Of a DNA stretch of 64,000 nucleotides, positions 10,410 through 22,305 are shown in pieces. Made by a program: the position numbers and the translations under genes. Source of the stretch: Shinella sp. SUS2 (GTDB taxonomy: Bacteria; Pseudomonadota; Alphaproteobacteria; Rhizobiales; Rhizobiaceae); assembly GCF_001262505.1 (NCBI RefSeq), contig NZ_KQ410728.1:186001-250000 (forward strand), read 5' to 3'. Position 1 is the stretch's first letter. Every line of letters begins with the position of its first letter. The notes under the pieces are model-generated. The model saw nothing but the letters and a program-made list of their open reading frames with translations, was not told the origin of the DNA and made no database searches.

Positions 10410-11648
10410 ATGGAACACGCCCCTGCACTGGCCTATGACGTCGAGGCGATCCGCAAGGATTTCCCGATCCTGTCGAAGACGGTCTACGGCAAGCCGCTGG
10501 TCTATCTCGACAACGGCGCGTCGGCGCAGAAGCCGCAGTCGGTAATCGACGCGATTGCCCACGCCTATTCCAACGAATATGCCAACGTGCATCGCGGCCT
10601 GCACTTCCTGTCGAATGCCGCCACCGATGCCTACGAGGCGGCACGCGAAAAGGTGCGCCGTTTCCTCAACGCCTCCTCGGTCGACGAGATCATCTTCACC
10701 AAATCCTCGACCGAGGCGATCAACACCGTCGCCTACGGCTACGGCATGCCCAAGATCGGCGCGGGCGACGAGATCGTTCTGTCGATCATGGAGCATCATT
10801 CCAACATCGTGCCGTGGCATTTCATCCGCGAGCGACAGGGCGCGAAGCTCGTCTGGGCCCCGGTGGACGATGCGGGTGCCTTCCACATCGAAGAGTTCGA
10901 AAAGTGCCTGACGGAGCGCACCAAGCTCATCGCCATCACGCATATGTCGAATGCGCTCGGCACCATCGTGCCCGTCAAGGAAATCTGCCGCATCGCCCGT
11001 GAACGCGGCATTCCGGTGTTGGTCGATGGTTCGCAGGGCGCGGTGCATATGCCGGTCGACGTGCGCGACATCGATTGCGACTGGTACGTGATGACCGGCC
11101 ACAAGCTCTACGGCCCCTCCGGCATCGGCGTGCTCTATGGCAAGATGGATCGCCTTAGAGAGATGCGCCCCTTCCAGGGCGGCGGCGAGATGATCGTCGA
11201 CGTCACCGAGGACATCGTCACCTACAACGACCCGCCGCACCGCTTCGAGGCGGGCACGCCGCCGATCGTGCAGGCGATCGGCCTTGGCCATGCGCTCGAC
11301 TACATGGAAAAGATCGGCCGCGCGGCAATCGCCGCCCACGAGGCGGACCTGCGCGACTATGCCCATGAGCGGTTGTCCTCGATCAACGCGCTAAGGATTT
11401 TCGGTTCGGCACCGGGCAAGGGTTCGATCTTCTCCTTCGAGCTGGAAGGCATCCACGCCCATGACGTCTCGATGGTCATCGACCGGGCAGGGGTGGCGGT
11501 GCGTGCCGGCACCCATTGCGCCCAGCCGCTCTTGAAACGCTTCGGCGTCACCTCCACATGCCGGGCATCGTTCGGCCTCTACAACACGCGTGCCGAAGTC
11601 GATGTCCTGGCCGACGCGCTCGACCATGCCCGCAAGTTTTTCGCCTGA
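10410..11648 (+). CDS. sufS: Cysteine desulfurase SufS (class II)
   Basis: SufS-type PLP desulfurase, 412 residues. VYLDNGASAQKPQSVID opens the enzyme; YVMTGHKLYGPSGIGVLYG holds the PLP lysine; VRAGTHCAQPLLKRFG has the short catalytic-cysteine loop that marks group II enzymes. It differs clearly from the NifS-type enzyme at the head of the locus. A 124-base gap with inverted repeats (around 10346-10380) separates it from sufD, and the SufT-like gene begins 11 bases after its stop. There is no sufE in the window, so the sulfur acceptor is not encoded here. Confidence 0.95.
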   Translation: MEHAPALAYDVEAIRKDFPILSKTVYGKPLVYLDNGASAQKPQSVIDAIAHAYSNEYANVHRGLHFLSNAATDAYEAAREKVRRFLNASSVDEIIFTKSSTEAINTVAYGYGMPKIGAGDEIVLSIMEHHSNIVPWHFIRERQGAKLVWAPVDDAGAFHIEEFEKCLTERTKLIAITHMSNALGTIVPVKEICRIARERGIPVLVDGSQGAVHMPVDVRDIDCDWYVMTGHKLYGPSGIGVLYGKMDRLREMRPFQGGGEMIVDVTEDIVTYNDPPHRFEAGTPPIVQAIGLGHALDYMEKIGRAAIAAHEADLRDYAHERLSSINALRIFGSAPGKGSIFSFELEGIHAHDVSMVIDRAGVAVRAGTHCAQPLLKRFGVTSTCRASFGLYNTRAEVDVLADALDHARKFFA

Positions 11649-11659
11649 GGAGTAGGCCC

Positions 11660-12040
11660 ATGTCCCTCGACGCAACGGAAGACAAGATCGACGTCCGCGA
11701 CGGTATCGTCCATTCGGCGATCCCGGACGACGAACTGGCGCGCCTTTCCGACGACATCATCTCCGCGCTGAAGACGGTCTACGATCCGGAAATCCCGGCC
11801 GATATCTTCGAGCTCGGCCTGATCTACAAGATCGACATCGAAGACGACCGCATGGTCAAGATCGACATGACCCTGACGGCACCCGGTTGCCCCGTGGCCG
11901 GCGAGATGCCGGGCTGGGTCGAGAATGCGGTCAGTGCGGTCGAAGGCGTATCCGGCGTCGAGGTCAAGATGACCTTCGATCCGCCATGGACGCCGGACCG
12001 CATGTCGGAAGAGGCGCAGGTCGCCGTCGGCTGGTACTGA
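11660..12040 (+). CDS. SufT-like MIP18/DUF59 Fe-S maturation protein
   Basis: A 126-residue protein with the MIP18/DUF59 domain over most of its length: TVYDPEIPADIFELGLIY (about 36-53), the strand region with MTLTAPGCPVAGEM containing the conserved cysteine (about 75-88), and FDPPWTPDRMSEEAQVAVGWY at the C-terminus, typical of SUF-associated SufT proteins. Such proteins help mature Fe-S enzymes under high demand. The ATG at 11660 follows GAGGAGTAGGCCC; an upstream in-frame extension overlaps sufS and is unlikely. Confidence 0.9.
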   Translation: MSLDATEDKIDVRDGIVHSAIPDDELARLSDDIISALKTVYDPEIPADIFELGLIYKIDIEDDRMVKIDMTLTAPGCPVAGEMPGWVENAVSAVEGVSGVEVKMTFDPPWTPDRMSEEAQVAVGWY

Positions 12041-12088
12041 TTTCGGCAACGCAGCCGGATAGGGCAAGGCACTTGTGCTTTCCGTGAC

Positions 12089-12117
12089 TTGATCCGTTAA
12101 CCCGTCGTCACTAGATT
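12089..12117 (+). promoter_or_regulatory. Candidate internal promoter before sufA
   Basis: TTGATC (12089-12094), a 17-base spacer and TAGATT (12112-12117) lie 54 bases upstream of sufA in the 130-base gap after the SufT-like gene. It would allow sufA to be expressed separately from the rest of the locus. Confidence 0.45.
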
Positions 12118-12170
12118 CGGAATCACAGACCGCCGGGCCTTGAACCCGGTCGGCGAAGGAGAAACGGCCC

Positions 12171-12563
12171 ATGGCCTTTGCAGTGATGACACTCACCGAT
12201 GCGGCGGCAGACCGCGTCAAGGCGATCGTCGACAATGCCGGCAGCGATGCCAAGGGCATTCGCGTCGGCATCAAGAAGGGCGGTTGCGCCGGCATGGAAT
12301 ATGCCATCGACCTCGTCACCGAACCCAATGCCAAGGACGACCTGATCGAGCACAATGGTGCAAAGGTCTGGGTTGCGCCGGAGGCGGTGCTCTACCTTCT
12401 CGGCACGCAGATGGATTTCGAGGTGACGACGCTGCGCTCCGGCTTCACCTTCCACAACCCGAACCAGACGTCGGCCTGCGGCTGCGGCGAATCGGTCGAG
12501 CTGAAGCCTGCCGATCTTGCGGCCCTTGCCGCTTCCGGCCAGCCGACCGTACGGGCGGGCTGA
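12171..12563 (+). CDS. sufA: A-type Fe-S carrier SufA
   Basis: A 130-residue A-type carrier that accepts clusters from SufBCD and passes them to target proteins. The three cluster-binding cysteines are present: one in KKGGCAGMEY (about residue 41) and two in TSACGCGESVEL (about 103 and 105). Length is slightly longer than E. coli SufA because of an alanine-rich C-terminal tail. The ATG follows GAAGGAGAAACGGCCC. It is the last gene of the suf locus. Confidence 0.95.
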   Translation: MAFAVMTLTDAAADRVKAIVDNAGSDAKGIRVGIKKGGCAGMEYAIDLVTEPNAKDDLIEHNGAKVWVAPEAVLYLLGTQMDFEVTTLRSGFTFHNPNQTSACGCGESVELKPADLAALAASGQPTVRAG

Positions 12564-12690
12564 ACTGCCGGCAGGCCGGCGCGGACTGCCAATCCTTGCG
12601 GCTTTTCTTCTCTGGCAGTTTTGCCTAGTCTCCCACGCGCGGCGCGCGAATCCGGTGCCGGCGTGATTGCCAGCGGGAGGGGCGCGAGCG

Positions 12691-14556
12691 ATGGACGGCT
12701 TTACCGCGACACTGTACCAGAACCTGCCCTTTCCTGTGGTCATCGTCGACGCCGAGGCGCGCCTTGTCTCCCACAACGACGCGGCCGCCCGCACATTCGG
12801 CTGGAATCGCGACGACAGGCGGCCTGCGGGCACGGTTGTTCTCGCCGGGGAGGTCGCGGCGGCGCTTCTTGCCGGCCAGGCCGCGGCCGGCCGTGAAAAC
12901 ACCCATGCCCTCGGTTTTCGCCACGACAACGGCAACATTTTCGAAGCGTCAGCCCATGTGATCGCGCTGCCGGATGAGGCAGCCGGCCCGTCCTATGCGC
13001 TTCTCCTGCGCAGTCTTTTGAGCGGGGGCAGCCATGGCGAGCAGATCCTGCTGGGCCAGCGCATCGCCGCGGCGCTCGACACCATGACGGAGGGTTTTGC
13101 AATCTTCGATCGGGAAGAGCGCCTCGTCCTGTTCAACCGTTCCTACAAGGAGCGTTGCGGCCTTGCCCGCGATGCCGTGCGTGTCGGCGTGACGCTGGAA
13201 AGCATCGCGCGTGCCAACATCCGCGTCGGCATGTTTCCTGGCATTCGCGAGGGCACGCCGGAGGCCGAGGCGATGGTGCGCGAGCGTCTCGAAAGCCATC
13301 GCAACACCGGCAGCGGCGGCGCCATCTTCGAGTTCGGCAAGGACCGGTGGATTCGCGGTGAGAGCCATGTGTCGGAGACCGGCGACATCGTCGCGCTGCG
13401 TGTCGACATATCGGAGCTGAAGCGCACCGAAGCGGCGCTGGAGGCGAAACGCCGCGAATATCTTTCGCTGCTGCAGATCCTGCCCGACATGATCCTGCGT
13501 TTCGACCGGAACCTGACGATCCGTTTTGCGAACGACAAATACGCCCATTTCGTCGGCTCGACGACGGACGAGCTGATCGGGCGGTACCTGCCGGACGTGT
13601 CCTGCGCGCCGGAGCACACGGCGGTGCTGATGGACATCGGCAGCTACACGCGCGCTGAGCCGATGAAGACGCTGGAAGTCTGCATGGAGGGGCGCGGCGG
13701 GCAGGAGACATGGCTTCTGTGGACGACCGTCGCGATCTTCGACGAGGACGGCGCCTGCGAGATTGTCTGCGTCGGCCGCGACATCACCGAGGCCAAGCGC
13801 CAGCAGCAGCAGGTGGAGGCCCAGACGAACGAGCTGCGCCGCAAGAACGAGGCGCTGGACCAGTTCACTGCCACCGTCTCGCATGACCTGAAGGCGCCGC
13901 TGCGCCATCTGTCCATGTTTGCCGAGATGATCTCGGAAGACCTGCATCGCGGCGACATGACCGAATTGCCGCACTATGCCGACCACGTCCGCAAGAGTGC
14001 CGCGCGCATGCGCCGGATCATCGACAGCCTGCTGGAATATTCGCAGATCGCCTACCGGATCTCGGCGCCGAAGCCCGTTTCGCTCTCCGACGTGGTGCGT
14101 GAGGCGTTGGCGCTCCTGGAAAGCCATGTGCGGGAGGCCGATGGACATGTCGAGACCGCACCGATGCCCGAGGTGATGGGCGATCCCGAGCTCTTGAAGC
14201 GGCTGGCGCAAAACCTCATCGGCAATGCGCTGAAATATCGCCGGCCGGGCGACGCGCCCGTCGTGCGGGTCTATTGCCGCGAGGGGGCTGACGGCACTGA
14301 ATTCGTCGTCGAGGATGACGGTATCGGCATCGATCCGCAGCATGTCGGGCGGATATTCGAGGTGTTCCAGCGTCTTCACCGCGATGAGACTGTGTATCAG
14401 GGCACCGGCGTCGGACTTGCCCTGGCGCGCCGGATCGTCGAGAGCCACAACGGTGTGATAGCGCTTGACACGCAGTATGGTCCGGGGGCACGCTTCGTCG
14501 TGACGTTTCCGCAACCCATAAAGTCAAAGGGGAACGATCGTGGGAGGCTCGGCTAG
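12691..14556 (+). CDS. PAS-domain sensor histidine kinase
   Basis: A 621-residue soluble kinase, no clear membrane helix. The ATG at 12691 has GGGAGGGG upstream; a TTG 24 bases earlier is less likely. In order: PAS-like domain about 1-110; a PAS_7-like domain about 130-245 (LDTMTEGFAIFDREERL); a third PAS about 255-375 (LPDMILRFDRNLTIRFAND); then HisKA with FTATVSHDLKAPLRHL (phospho-acceptor His398) and HATPase_c with N box NLIGNALKYRR and G boxes DDGIGID and GTGVGLAL. The architecture resembles phytochrome-type kinases without the chromophore module. Its 3' end overlaps the response regulator by 17 bases, indicating a cognate pair. Confidence 0.9.
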   Translation: MDGFTATLYQNLPFPVVIVDAEARLVSHNDAAARTFGWNRDDRRPAGTVVLAGEVAAALLAGQAAAGRENTHALGFRHDNGNIFEASAHVIALPDEAAGPSYALLLRSLLSGGSHGEQILLGQRIAAALDTMTEGFAIFDREERLVLFNRSYKERCGLARDAVRVGVTLESIARANIRVGMFPGIREGTPEAEAMVRERLESHRNTGSGGAIFEFGKDRWIRGESHVSETGDIVALRVDISELKRTEAALEAKRREYLSLLQILPDMILRFDRNLTIRFANDKYAHFVGSTTDELIGRYLPDVSCAPEHTAVLMDIGSYTRAEPMKTLEVCMEGRGGQETWLLWTTVAIFDEDGACEIVCVGRDITEAKRQQQQVEAQTNELRRKNEALDQFTATVSHDLKAPLRHLSMFAEMISEDLHRGDMTELPHYADHVRKSAARMRRIIDSLLEYSQIAYRISAPKPVSLSDVVREALALLESHVREADGHVETAPMPEVMGDPELLKRLAQNLIGNALKYRRPGDAPVVRVYCREGADGTEFVVEDDGIGIDPQHVGRIFEVFQRLHRDETVYQGTGVGLALARRIVESHNGVIALDTQYGPGARFVVTFPQPIKSKGNDRGRLG

Positions 14557-14947
14557 AAAGCTGATCGTCGTGGACGACGACCCGGTGGACGTGCGCTTCG
14601 TCATGCGTGCCTTCAGCGATACCGGCAGTGCGCTCGAAATCACCCATGTCGCCGATGCGGAACTGGCAAGCGACCGGCTCGACCGCGAGGCCTTCGATTA
14701 TATCCTTCTCGACATCAACATGCACGGCACCAGCGGCATGGAGCTGCTCAAGCGGCTGCGCGGACGCGCCCGCACGGCGGTGACGCCCGTCATCATGCTG
14801 TCCTCGTCGTCCAGCGCCACCGACGTCAACCGCGCCTATGAAAACGGTGCCAATGCCTATGCGGTCAAGCCTTCCACGCTGAGCGGCTACCGTGATTTTG
14901 CAGAAGGCTTTACCCGCTTCTGGGTGGACGTTGCAGTCTCCCCGTAA
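14540..14947 (+). CDS. Single-domain response regulator (Rcp1-like)
   Basis: A 135-residue receiver domain with no output domain. VDDDPVD (about 11-17) is the acidic pocket, Asp58 in ILLDINMHGTSG is the phosphorylation site, and Lys110 in YAVKPSTL is the conserved lysine. The GTG start at 14540 follows AAAGGGGAAC and overlaps the kinase gene, so the two are translationally linked. Stand-alone receivers of this kind usually relay phosphate to another protein or act by protein contact. Confidence 0.92.
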   Translation: MGGSARKLIVVDDDPVDVRFVMRAFSDTGSALEITHVADAELASDRLDREAFDYILLDINMHGTSGMELLKRLRGRARTAVTPVIMLSSSSSATDVNRAYENGANAYAVKPSTLSGYRDFAEGFTRFWVDVAVSP

Positions 14948-14990
14948 GGGCTCGCCCCACCGCCAATCTTTCCCTGCCCGCAACGAAAAG

Positions 14991-15015
14991 CCCCGGCCGA
15001 TAGGATCGGCCGGGG
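14991..15015. terminator. Intrinsic terminator between converging operons
   Basis: Stem CCCCGGCCGAT (14991-15001) with ATCGGCCGGGG (15005-15015), 3-base loop. On the minus strand it is followed by CTTTTCG, serving gcvP; on the plus strand it may also end the kinase-regulator pair. Confidence 0.75.
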
Positions 15016-15034
15016 ACTCAAAGTCTTGCGATGC

Positions 15035-17904
<2,870 letters not shown>

Positions 17905-17905
<1 letters not shown>

Positions 17906-18267
17906 CAGCCGACAAGCTCCTTGTAGGCGGCTTCGTCGAGCAGCGCATCCGCATCGGACGGGTTGGCGAGCTTCAGCTTGAAGAACCAGCCGGCGCCCTG
18001 CGGGTCGCTGTTGACGAGAGAGGGATCGGCGGTGATCGCTTCGTTGACCTCGACGATCTCGCCGTCAAGCGGACAATAGACGTCGGAGGCGGCCTTGACG
18101 CTTTCGACGGTCGCGGCATCGCCACCTTTTTCGAAGGTCGCGCCGACCTCAGGCAGTTCCACGAAGACGAGATCGCCGAGCTGTTCGGCTGCGTGCTGCG
18201 TGATGCCGACGGTCGCGACGCCGCCCTCGATCTTCAGCCACTCGTGTTCTTCGGTGAATTTCAGCAT
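17905..18267 (-). CDS. gcvH: Glycine cleavage system H protein
   Basis: Carries the lipoyl group that shuttles the aminomethyl intermediate between P-, T- and L-proteins. It is 120 residues from the ATG at 18265-18267, preceded by GAGAGGAACG. The lipoylation lysine is in [11 protein letters not shown] (around residue 62), and [12 protein letters not shown] is the conserved C-terminal block. It lies between gcvT (34-base gap) and gcvP (one-base overlap). lipB, needed for lipoylation, lies 13 kb away in the window. Confidence 0.97.
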
Positions 18268-18301
18268 GTTCGTTCCTCTCCTGGGAAAATCTGTTCGCTG
18301 G

Positions 18302-19441
18302 TCAGCGTTTGAAGGTGTTCTTGACGAAGGGCATCGCCGCGACGGTGACGGGCAGGAATTTTCCGCGCACGCCGGCATAGAGCTGGGTGCCGGGCGCGAT
18401 CGCGGACTTGGTGACGTAACCCATGGCCACCGGGCCGTCGGCATTCGGGCCGAAGCCGCCAGACGTGACGGTGCCGACGACATCCTCGCCCTCGGCGTCG
18501 GTGGCAAGCACCGCACCGCCGCGCACCGGCGCCCGGCCTTCCGCCCTCAGACCGACACGACGGCGCGAGGCACCGTTCTCAAGCTGGTCGAGGATAACAG
18601 CGGCGCCCGGAAAACCACCGGCGCGCTCGCCACCCGTGCGGCGCACCTTCTGGATCGCCCATTCGAGACCGGCTTCCACCGGCGTCGTCGTCGTGTCGAT
18701 GTCGTTGCCGTAGAGGCAGAGGCCGGCTTCAAGACGCAGCGAATCGCGCGCGCCAAGGCCGATCGGCAACACGTCCGGATGGTCGAGCAGGCGGCGACAG
18801 ACCGCTTCGGCGAGGCTGGCGGGGATGGAAATCTCGAAACCGTCCTCACCCGTATAGCCCGAGCGCGAGACGATGCAGTCGGCATCGTGCAGGTCGCAGG
18901 CGCGCACGTCCATGAAGCGCATCGAGGAGACGTCCGCCCAGAGTTCGGCAAGCACGGCCTCGGCATGCGGGCCCTGCAGGGCGATGAGGGCGCGGTCGTC
19001 ATGCAATGTCAGTTCGCAGACATCGCCGATCTTCGCCTGCATATGGGCGAAATCCGCGTCCTTGCAGGCAGCATTGACGACGACGTAGAAATGGTCGCCG
19101 CGGTTGGCGATCATCAGGTCGTCCTGGATGCCGCCTTCGTCATTGGTGAAAAGGGCATAGCGCTGGCGGCCTTCGCCGAGGCCGAGCACGTCGACCGGCA
19201 CCAGCGTCTCCAGCGCGCGAGCGGCGTCGGCATTGTCGCCGGAGCGGGCGCGCACAGTCACCTGGCCCATATGGGACACGTCGAAGAGGCCGGCGGCCCC
19301 GCGGGTGTGCAGATGCTCCTTCATCACGCCGGCAGCGTACTGCACCGGCATCTCATAGCCGGCGAACGGCACCATGCGTCCGCCGAGCGAAACGTTCAGC
19401 GCATGAAGCGGGGTTTTCTTGAGTTCAGACGTTTCGTCCAA
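18302..19441 (-). CDS. gcvT: Aminomethyltransferase, T-protein
   Basis: Transfers the one-carbon unit from the lipoyl arm of GcvH to tetrahydrofolate, releasing ammonia. I place the start at the TTG 19439-19441 (379 residues), because it is preceded by GGAGGG six bases upstream and family similarity begins there ([14 protein letters not shown]). [19 protein letters not shown] and [13 protein letters not shown] (folate-site region) are all present. First gene of gcvTHP, downstream of a tandem glycine riboswitch. The rare TTG start may lower its translation relative to gcvH and gcvP. Confidence 0.95.
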   Translation of the reverse strand: MDETSELKKTPLHALNVSLGGRMVPFAGYEMPVQYAAGVMKEHLHTRGAAGLFDVSHMGQVTVRARSGDNADAARALETLVPVDVLGLGEGRQRYALFTNDEGGIQDDLMIANRGDHFYVVVNAACKDADFAHMQAKIGDVCELTLHDDRALIALQGPHAEAVLAELWADVSSMRFMDVRACDLHDADCIVSRSGYTGEDGFEISIPASLAEAVCRRLLDHPDVLPIGLGARDSLRLEAGLCLYGNDIDTTTTPVEAGLEWAIQKVRRTGGERAGGFPGAAVILDQLENGASRRRVGLRAEGRAPVRGGAVLATDAEGEDVVGTVTSGGFGPNADGPVAMGYVTKSAIAPGTQLYAGVRGKFLPVTVAAMPFVKNTFKR

Positions 19442-19504
19442 AAGGCGCCCTCCAGTCTTGTGGCGCCCACGATCTAACGGGCACCGGCTCACAATCCCGG
19501 CGCT

Positions 19505-19695
19505 CTCGCGCCGCTCTCCTGAGCCCCCTCTGTCCCTTCGCCTGAGATTGTTATCCCTTCGGCGAGCGCTCGAAAAACGCTTCTCTCCAGAGTTACGACG
19601 GCACCTTGCTGGTCCTTTTGCCTGAGAGTTTCCGGGGCGGTTGCTCCTTCGGCACCGGCCATGCCCGTGGTCGGACGGCCAGCTTCTCCCAGCGA
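19505..19695 (-). promoter_or_regulatory. Tandem glycine riboswitch
   Basis: On the minus strand two aptamers are readable. Aptamer I has GGTGCCGAAGGAGCAA, then AAACTCTCAGGCAAAAGGAC and closes with CTCTGGAGAG; aptamer II has TCGCCGAAGGGATAACAA, then ATCTCAGGCGAAGGGACAG and closes with GCTCAGGAGAGC. These are the conserved glycine-binding cores. A GC-rich hairpin follows (about 19497-19516), and gcvT begins about 64 bases further on. Tandem glycine riboswitches typically switch on gcv operons when glycine is abundant. Confidence 0.93.
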
Positions 19696-19800
19696 GGTTG
19701 CCTCCAGATAACGGCGTTGCCTGCGCTTTGGCAAGAGCGTTGCGTCGCTCCCAAGCGAATTTTTGTCGTAGCGGGAAAGGGCCGGGAGAGGGCTGCAAAG

Positions 19801-19820
19801 AAAAGGCCCCCGAGGGGGCC
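19801..19820 (-). terminator. Intrinsic terminator after the 95-residue gene
   Basis: Perfect GGCCCCC/GGGGGCC hairpin (19805-19820) followed on the minus strand by TTTTCTTT. It ends the gene at 19855-20142 just before the gcv riboswitch promoter region. Confidence 0.75.
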
Positions 19821-19854
19821 AGAGGTCGGAGGACGGCTGTTTCTGTGGGGAGGA

Positions 19855-20142
19855 TCAGGCGGATTCCGGGAGGGCGGGCAGTTCGTTCTCGTCATAGAGG
19901 CGTTGCGCCTCGGCGACCGTTACCTGCGGCGTGCCTCCGGGCGCCGTGATCAGCGCGAGCGCGAGGGCCGGCGGCTGGATGACATTGAGCGCGGCGATCG
20001 CGCGGGCGTCACCCCGAACCTTGGCGTCCTGGCTCCAGGCGTGGATGCGTTCCTCGAAAAGCGTGTTCGCGCGCGTCTGCAGCCGCATCCCTTGTGATGC
20101 GTAAGCGGCCGTTGCCGGCGAAACTGTCACGATCTGTGTCAT
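19855..20142 (-). CDS. Unrecognised 95-residue protein
   Basis: Begins MTQIVTVSPATAAYASQGMR; no signal peptide or membrane helix. The middle is helical (RANTLFEERIHAWSQDAK), followed by an alanine- and leucine-rich stretch (AIAALNVIQPPALALALIT). I do not recognise a domain. It has its own terminator downstream and is divergent from the Lrp-type gene, with 211 bases between starts, so it is probably a single-gene unit. Codon use matches its chromosomal neighbours. Confidence 0.6.
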   Translation of the reverse strand: MTQIVTVSPATAAYASQGMRLQTRANTLFEERIHAWSQDAKVRGDARAIAALNVIQPPALALALITAPGGTPQVTVAEAQRLYDENELPALPESA

Positions 20143-20353
20143 GGCGTTCTACGGTGTTGGTTACGTTCTCGCAATTTAACAGTTGCGCCTTTCCGAGACA
20201 TGAACCGCAAGGGTTGCATTTTCATCGAATTTTAACGGTCTGTGCGAATTTCGGCCGGCCTTGCCTTTGCCGGCGGAATTCCGTCATAAGAAGCACTGTA
20301 GGCCGCCGGAATCGGGCGGCAACAAGCATGCCGCCGATGGCACGGGAGGACCG

Positions 20354-20590
20354 ATGAAGCCGATTTTCGTGCAATTGCAATGCGCTCCGGGCAAAACCTA
20401 CGAAGTTGCCGATGCGCTTTACGCTACGGAACTCATTTCGGAGCTCTATTCGACGAGTGGCGACTACGATCTGCTCCTGAAAATCTATGTCGACAGCGAG
20501 GAGGATATCGGCAAGTTCATCAACGATCACGTCGCCTCCATTCCGGGCATCGTGCGCTCGCTGACGACGCTGACCTTCCGCGCATTCTAG
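20354..20590 (+). CDS. Stand-alone Lrp/AsnC ligand-binding (RAM) domain protein
   Basis: A 78-residue protein consisting only of the Lrp/AsnC C-terminal effector domain: MKPIFVQLQCAPGKTYEVAD is strand 1 and helix 1, SGDYDLLLKIYV the core strand, IPGIVRSLTTLTFRAF the last strand. There is no helix-turn-helix, so it cannot bind DNA by itself; such proteins may sense amino acids or co-assemble with full-length Lrp proteins. The ATG at 20354 follows CGGGAGGACCG. A longer upstream frame lacks similarity. Confidence 0.85.
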   Translation: MKPIFVQLQCAPGKTYEVADALYATELISELYSTSGDYDLLLKIYVDSEEDIGKFINDHVASIPGIVRSLTTLTFRAF

Positions 20591-20647
20591 ACGGTTCCCC
20601 TCAGCCGGTTCTTGCGCTAAAGCACGGCGCAACGAAAGAAGGCTGAC

Positions 20648-21640
20648 ATGGCAGGCATCGAACACAAGCAGGTGGAGAACGACGAGGCGGGCATGCGGCT
20701 CGACCGGTGGTTCAAGATCCACTATCCGGGCCTCGGCTTCGGCCCGCTCCAGAAATTGCTGCGCTCCGGCCAGGTGCGCATCGATGGCGGCCGTGTCAAG
20801 AGCGATACCCGCGTACAGCCGGGACAGATGATCCGCATCCCCCCGATGGAGGTCGATGCCAAGGCTGCGAAGGGCGGACCCATAGCCGGTCGCGATCTAA
20901 AGCATTCCTCCGATCACGAACTGCTCTCTCGCATGTTGCTGCATGAGGACGACAAGGTCATCGTGCTCAACAAGCCGGCCGGCATCGCCGTGCAGGGTGG
21001 TTCCGGCGTCAATCGCCATATCGACCAGATGCTCGAGGCCTGGACCAACCAGAAGGGTGAAAAGCCGCGCCTCGTGCACCGGCTCGACCGCGACACGTCG
21101 GGCGTGCTCGTCATAGCCCGCACGCGCGGTGCGGCGCAGAAGCTGACGGCCGCCTTCCGCGAGCGCGATACCAAGAAGACCTATTGGTCGCTGGTGATGG
21201 GCGTGCCGAAGAAGCATGAGGACAAGATCTCGACCTGGCTCGTCAAGGAGCAAACGCCGGATGGCGACCGGATGCGCATCGCCAAACACGGCGAGGACGG
21301 CGCCGATCATGCCGTGTCCTTCTACCGGGTCATCGAGCAGGCCGCCCAGAATTTTGCCTGGCTTGAAATGGAGCCCTATACCGGCCGTACGCACCAGCTG
21401 CGCGTCCACGCTGCCCATATCGGCCACCCGATCCTCGGCGATCCCAAATATTTCGAGGCCGACATCAACTGGAATTTCCCCGGCGGCGTACAGAACCGCC
21501 TGCACCTCCATGCCCGCCGCATCGACATTCCGCACCCCAACGGCGGGCGCCTGCGCGTCACCGCGCCGCTGCCGCCGCATATGGTGCAGACCTGGAACCT
21601 CTTCGGCTTCGACCAGAACGCGGCTGACGAGGAAGACTGA
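20648..21640 (+). CDS. 23S rRNA pseudouridine synthase, RluC/RluD family
   Basis: A 330-residue RluA-family enzyme that isomerises uridine to pseudouridine in RNA. An S4 RNA-binding domain occupies about residues 14-75 (GMRLDRWFKIHYPGLGFGPL). The catalytic block is RLVHRLDRDTSGVLVIART (about 138-156) with the nucleophile Asp in HRLDRDTSG, followed by YTGRTHQLRVHAAHIGHPI. Most like RluC, but substrate positions cannot be assigned from sequence alone. Its TGA shares a base with the ATG of the HAD gene. Confidence 0.9.
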   Translation: MAGIEHKQVENDEAGMRLDRWFKIHYPGLGFGPLQKLLRSGQVRIDGGRVKSDTRVQPGQMIRIPPMEVDAKAAKGGPIAGRDLKHSSDHELLSRMLLHEDDKVIVLNKPAGIAVQGGSGVNRHIDQMLEAWTNQKGEKPRLVHRLDRDTSGVLVIARTRGAAQKLTAAFRERDTKKTYWSLVMGVPKKHEDKISTWLVKEQTPDGDRMRIAKHGEDGADHAVSFYRVIEQAAQNFAWLEMEPYTGRTHQLRVHAAHIGHPILGDPKYFEADINWNFPGGVQNRLHLHARRIDIPHPNGGRLRVTAPLPPHMVQTWNLFGFDQNAADEED

Positions 21641-22305
21641 TGCGGCTCGTTCTCTTTGATTGCGACGGCACGCTGGTCGACAGCGTCAACCTGATCCATG
21701 AGGTCATGGCGCGCACCTTCGTCGATTTCGGCCATGCGCGGCCGGATATTTCCGAGACCAAGGCGATCATCGGCCTGACGCTCGACATCGCCATTGCCCG
21801 CATGCAGGGCAAGCCGCATGTCGACGACGAGGCGCTGGCGATGACCGCACACTACAAGGCGGCCTATTCCGGCGTGCGCGCCGAACCCGGTTTCCAGGAG
21901 CCGCTCTTTCCCGGCATCGCCGCCATGATCGCGCGCCTCGAACGGCAAGACGACCTGATCCTTGGTGCCGTCACCGGCAAATCCCGCCGCGGCCTCGACC
22001 TCATCCGCGCCGCGCACGGCTTCGACAAGACCTTCTTCGTCTCGCGTACGGCGGACGACTGCCCCTCCAAGCCGCACCCGGCCATGGTGACCGAATGCTG
22101 CAGCGAGGCGGGCATCGATGCGGCCCGCACGGTTGTCATCGGCGACGCGATTTACGATATGCAGATGGCGAAAGCGGCGGGCGCGAAGGCGATCGGCGTT
22201 TCCTGGGGCTATGCCAGTGTGCCCGAACTGGTCGAGGCCGGCGCGGACCATATCCTGCGCACGCCCGCCGACCTCCTCGAATGGCTGGAGATTTCCGATG
22301 CGTGA
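21640..22305 (+). CDS. HAD-superfamily phosphatase (phosphoglycolate phosphatase-like)
   Basis: A 221-residue HAD hydrolase. Motif I is LFDCDGTLVDSV (about 4-15) with the nucleophile Asp; motif II is VTGKS (about 111-115); the motif III lysine is in CPSKPHPAM; motif IV is VIGDAIYDMQMAKAAGAKAIG. The cap is the helical type I seen in Gph-like enzymes. Coupled to the upstream pseudouridine synthase by TGATG and overlapping the ATP12 gene by 8 bases. Substrate is not determinable. Confidence 0.88.
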   Translation: MRLVLFDCDGTLVDSVNLIHEVMARTFVDFGHARPDISETKAIIGLTLDIAIARMQGKPHVDDEALAMTAHYKAAYSGVRAEPGFQEPLFPGIAAMIARLERQDDLILGAVTGKSRRGLDLIRAAHGFDKTFFVSRTADDCPSKPHPAMVTECCSEAGIDAARTVVIGDAIYDMQMAKAAGAKAIGVSWGYASVPELVEAGADHILRTPADLLEWLEISDA

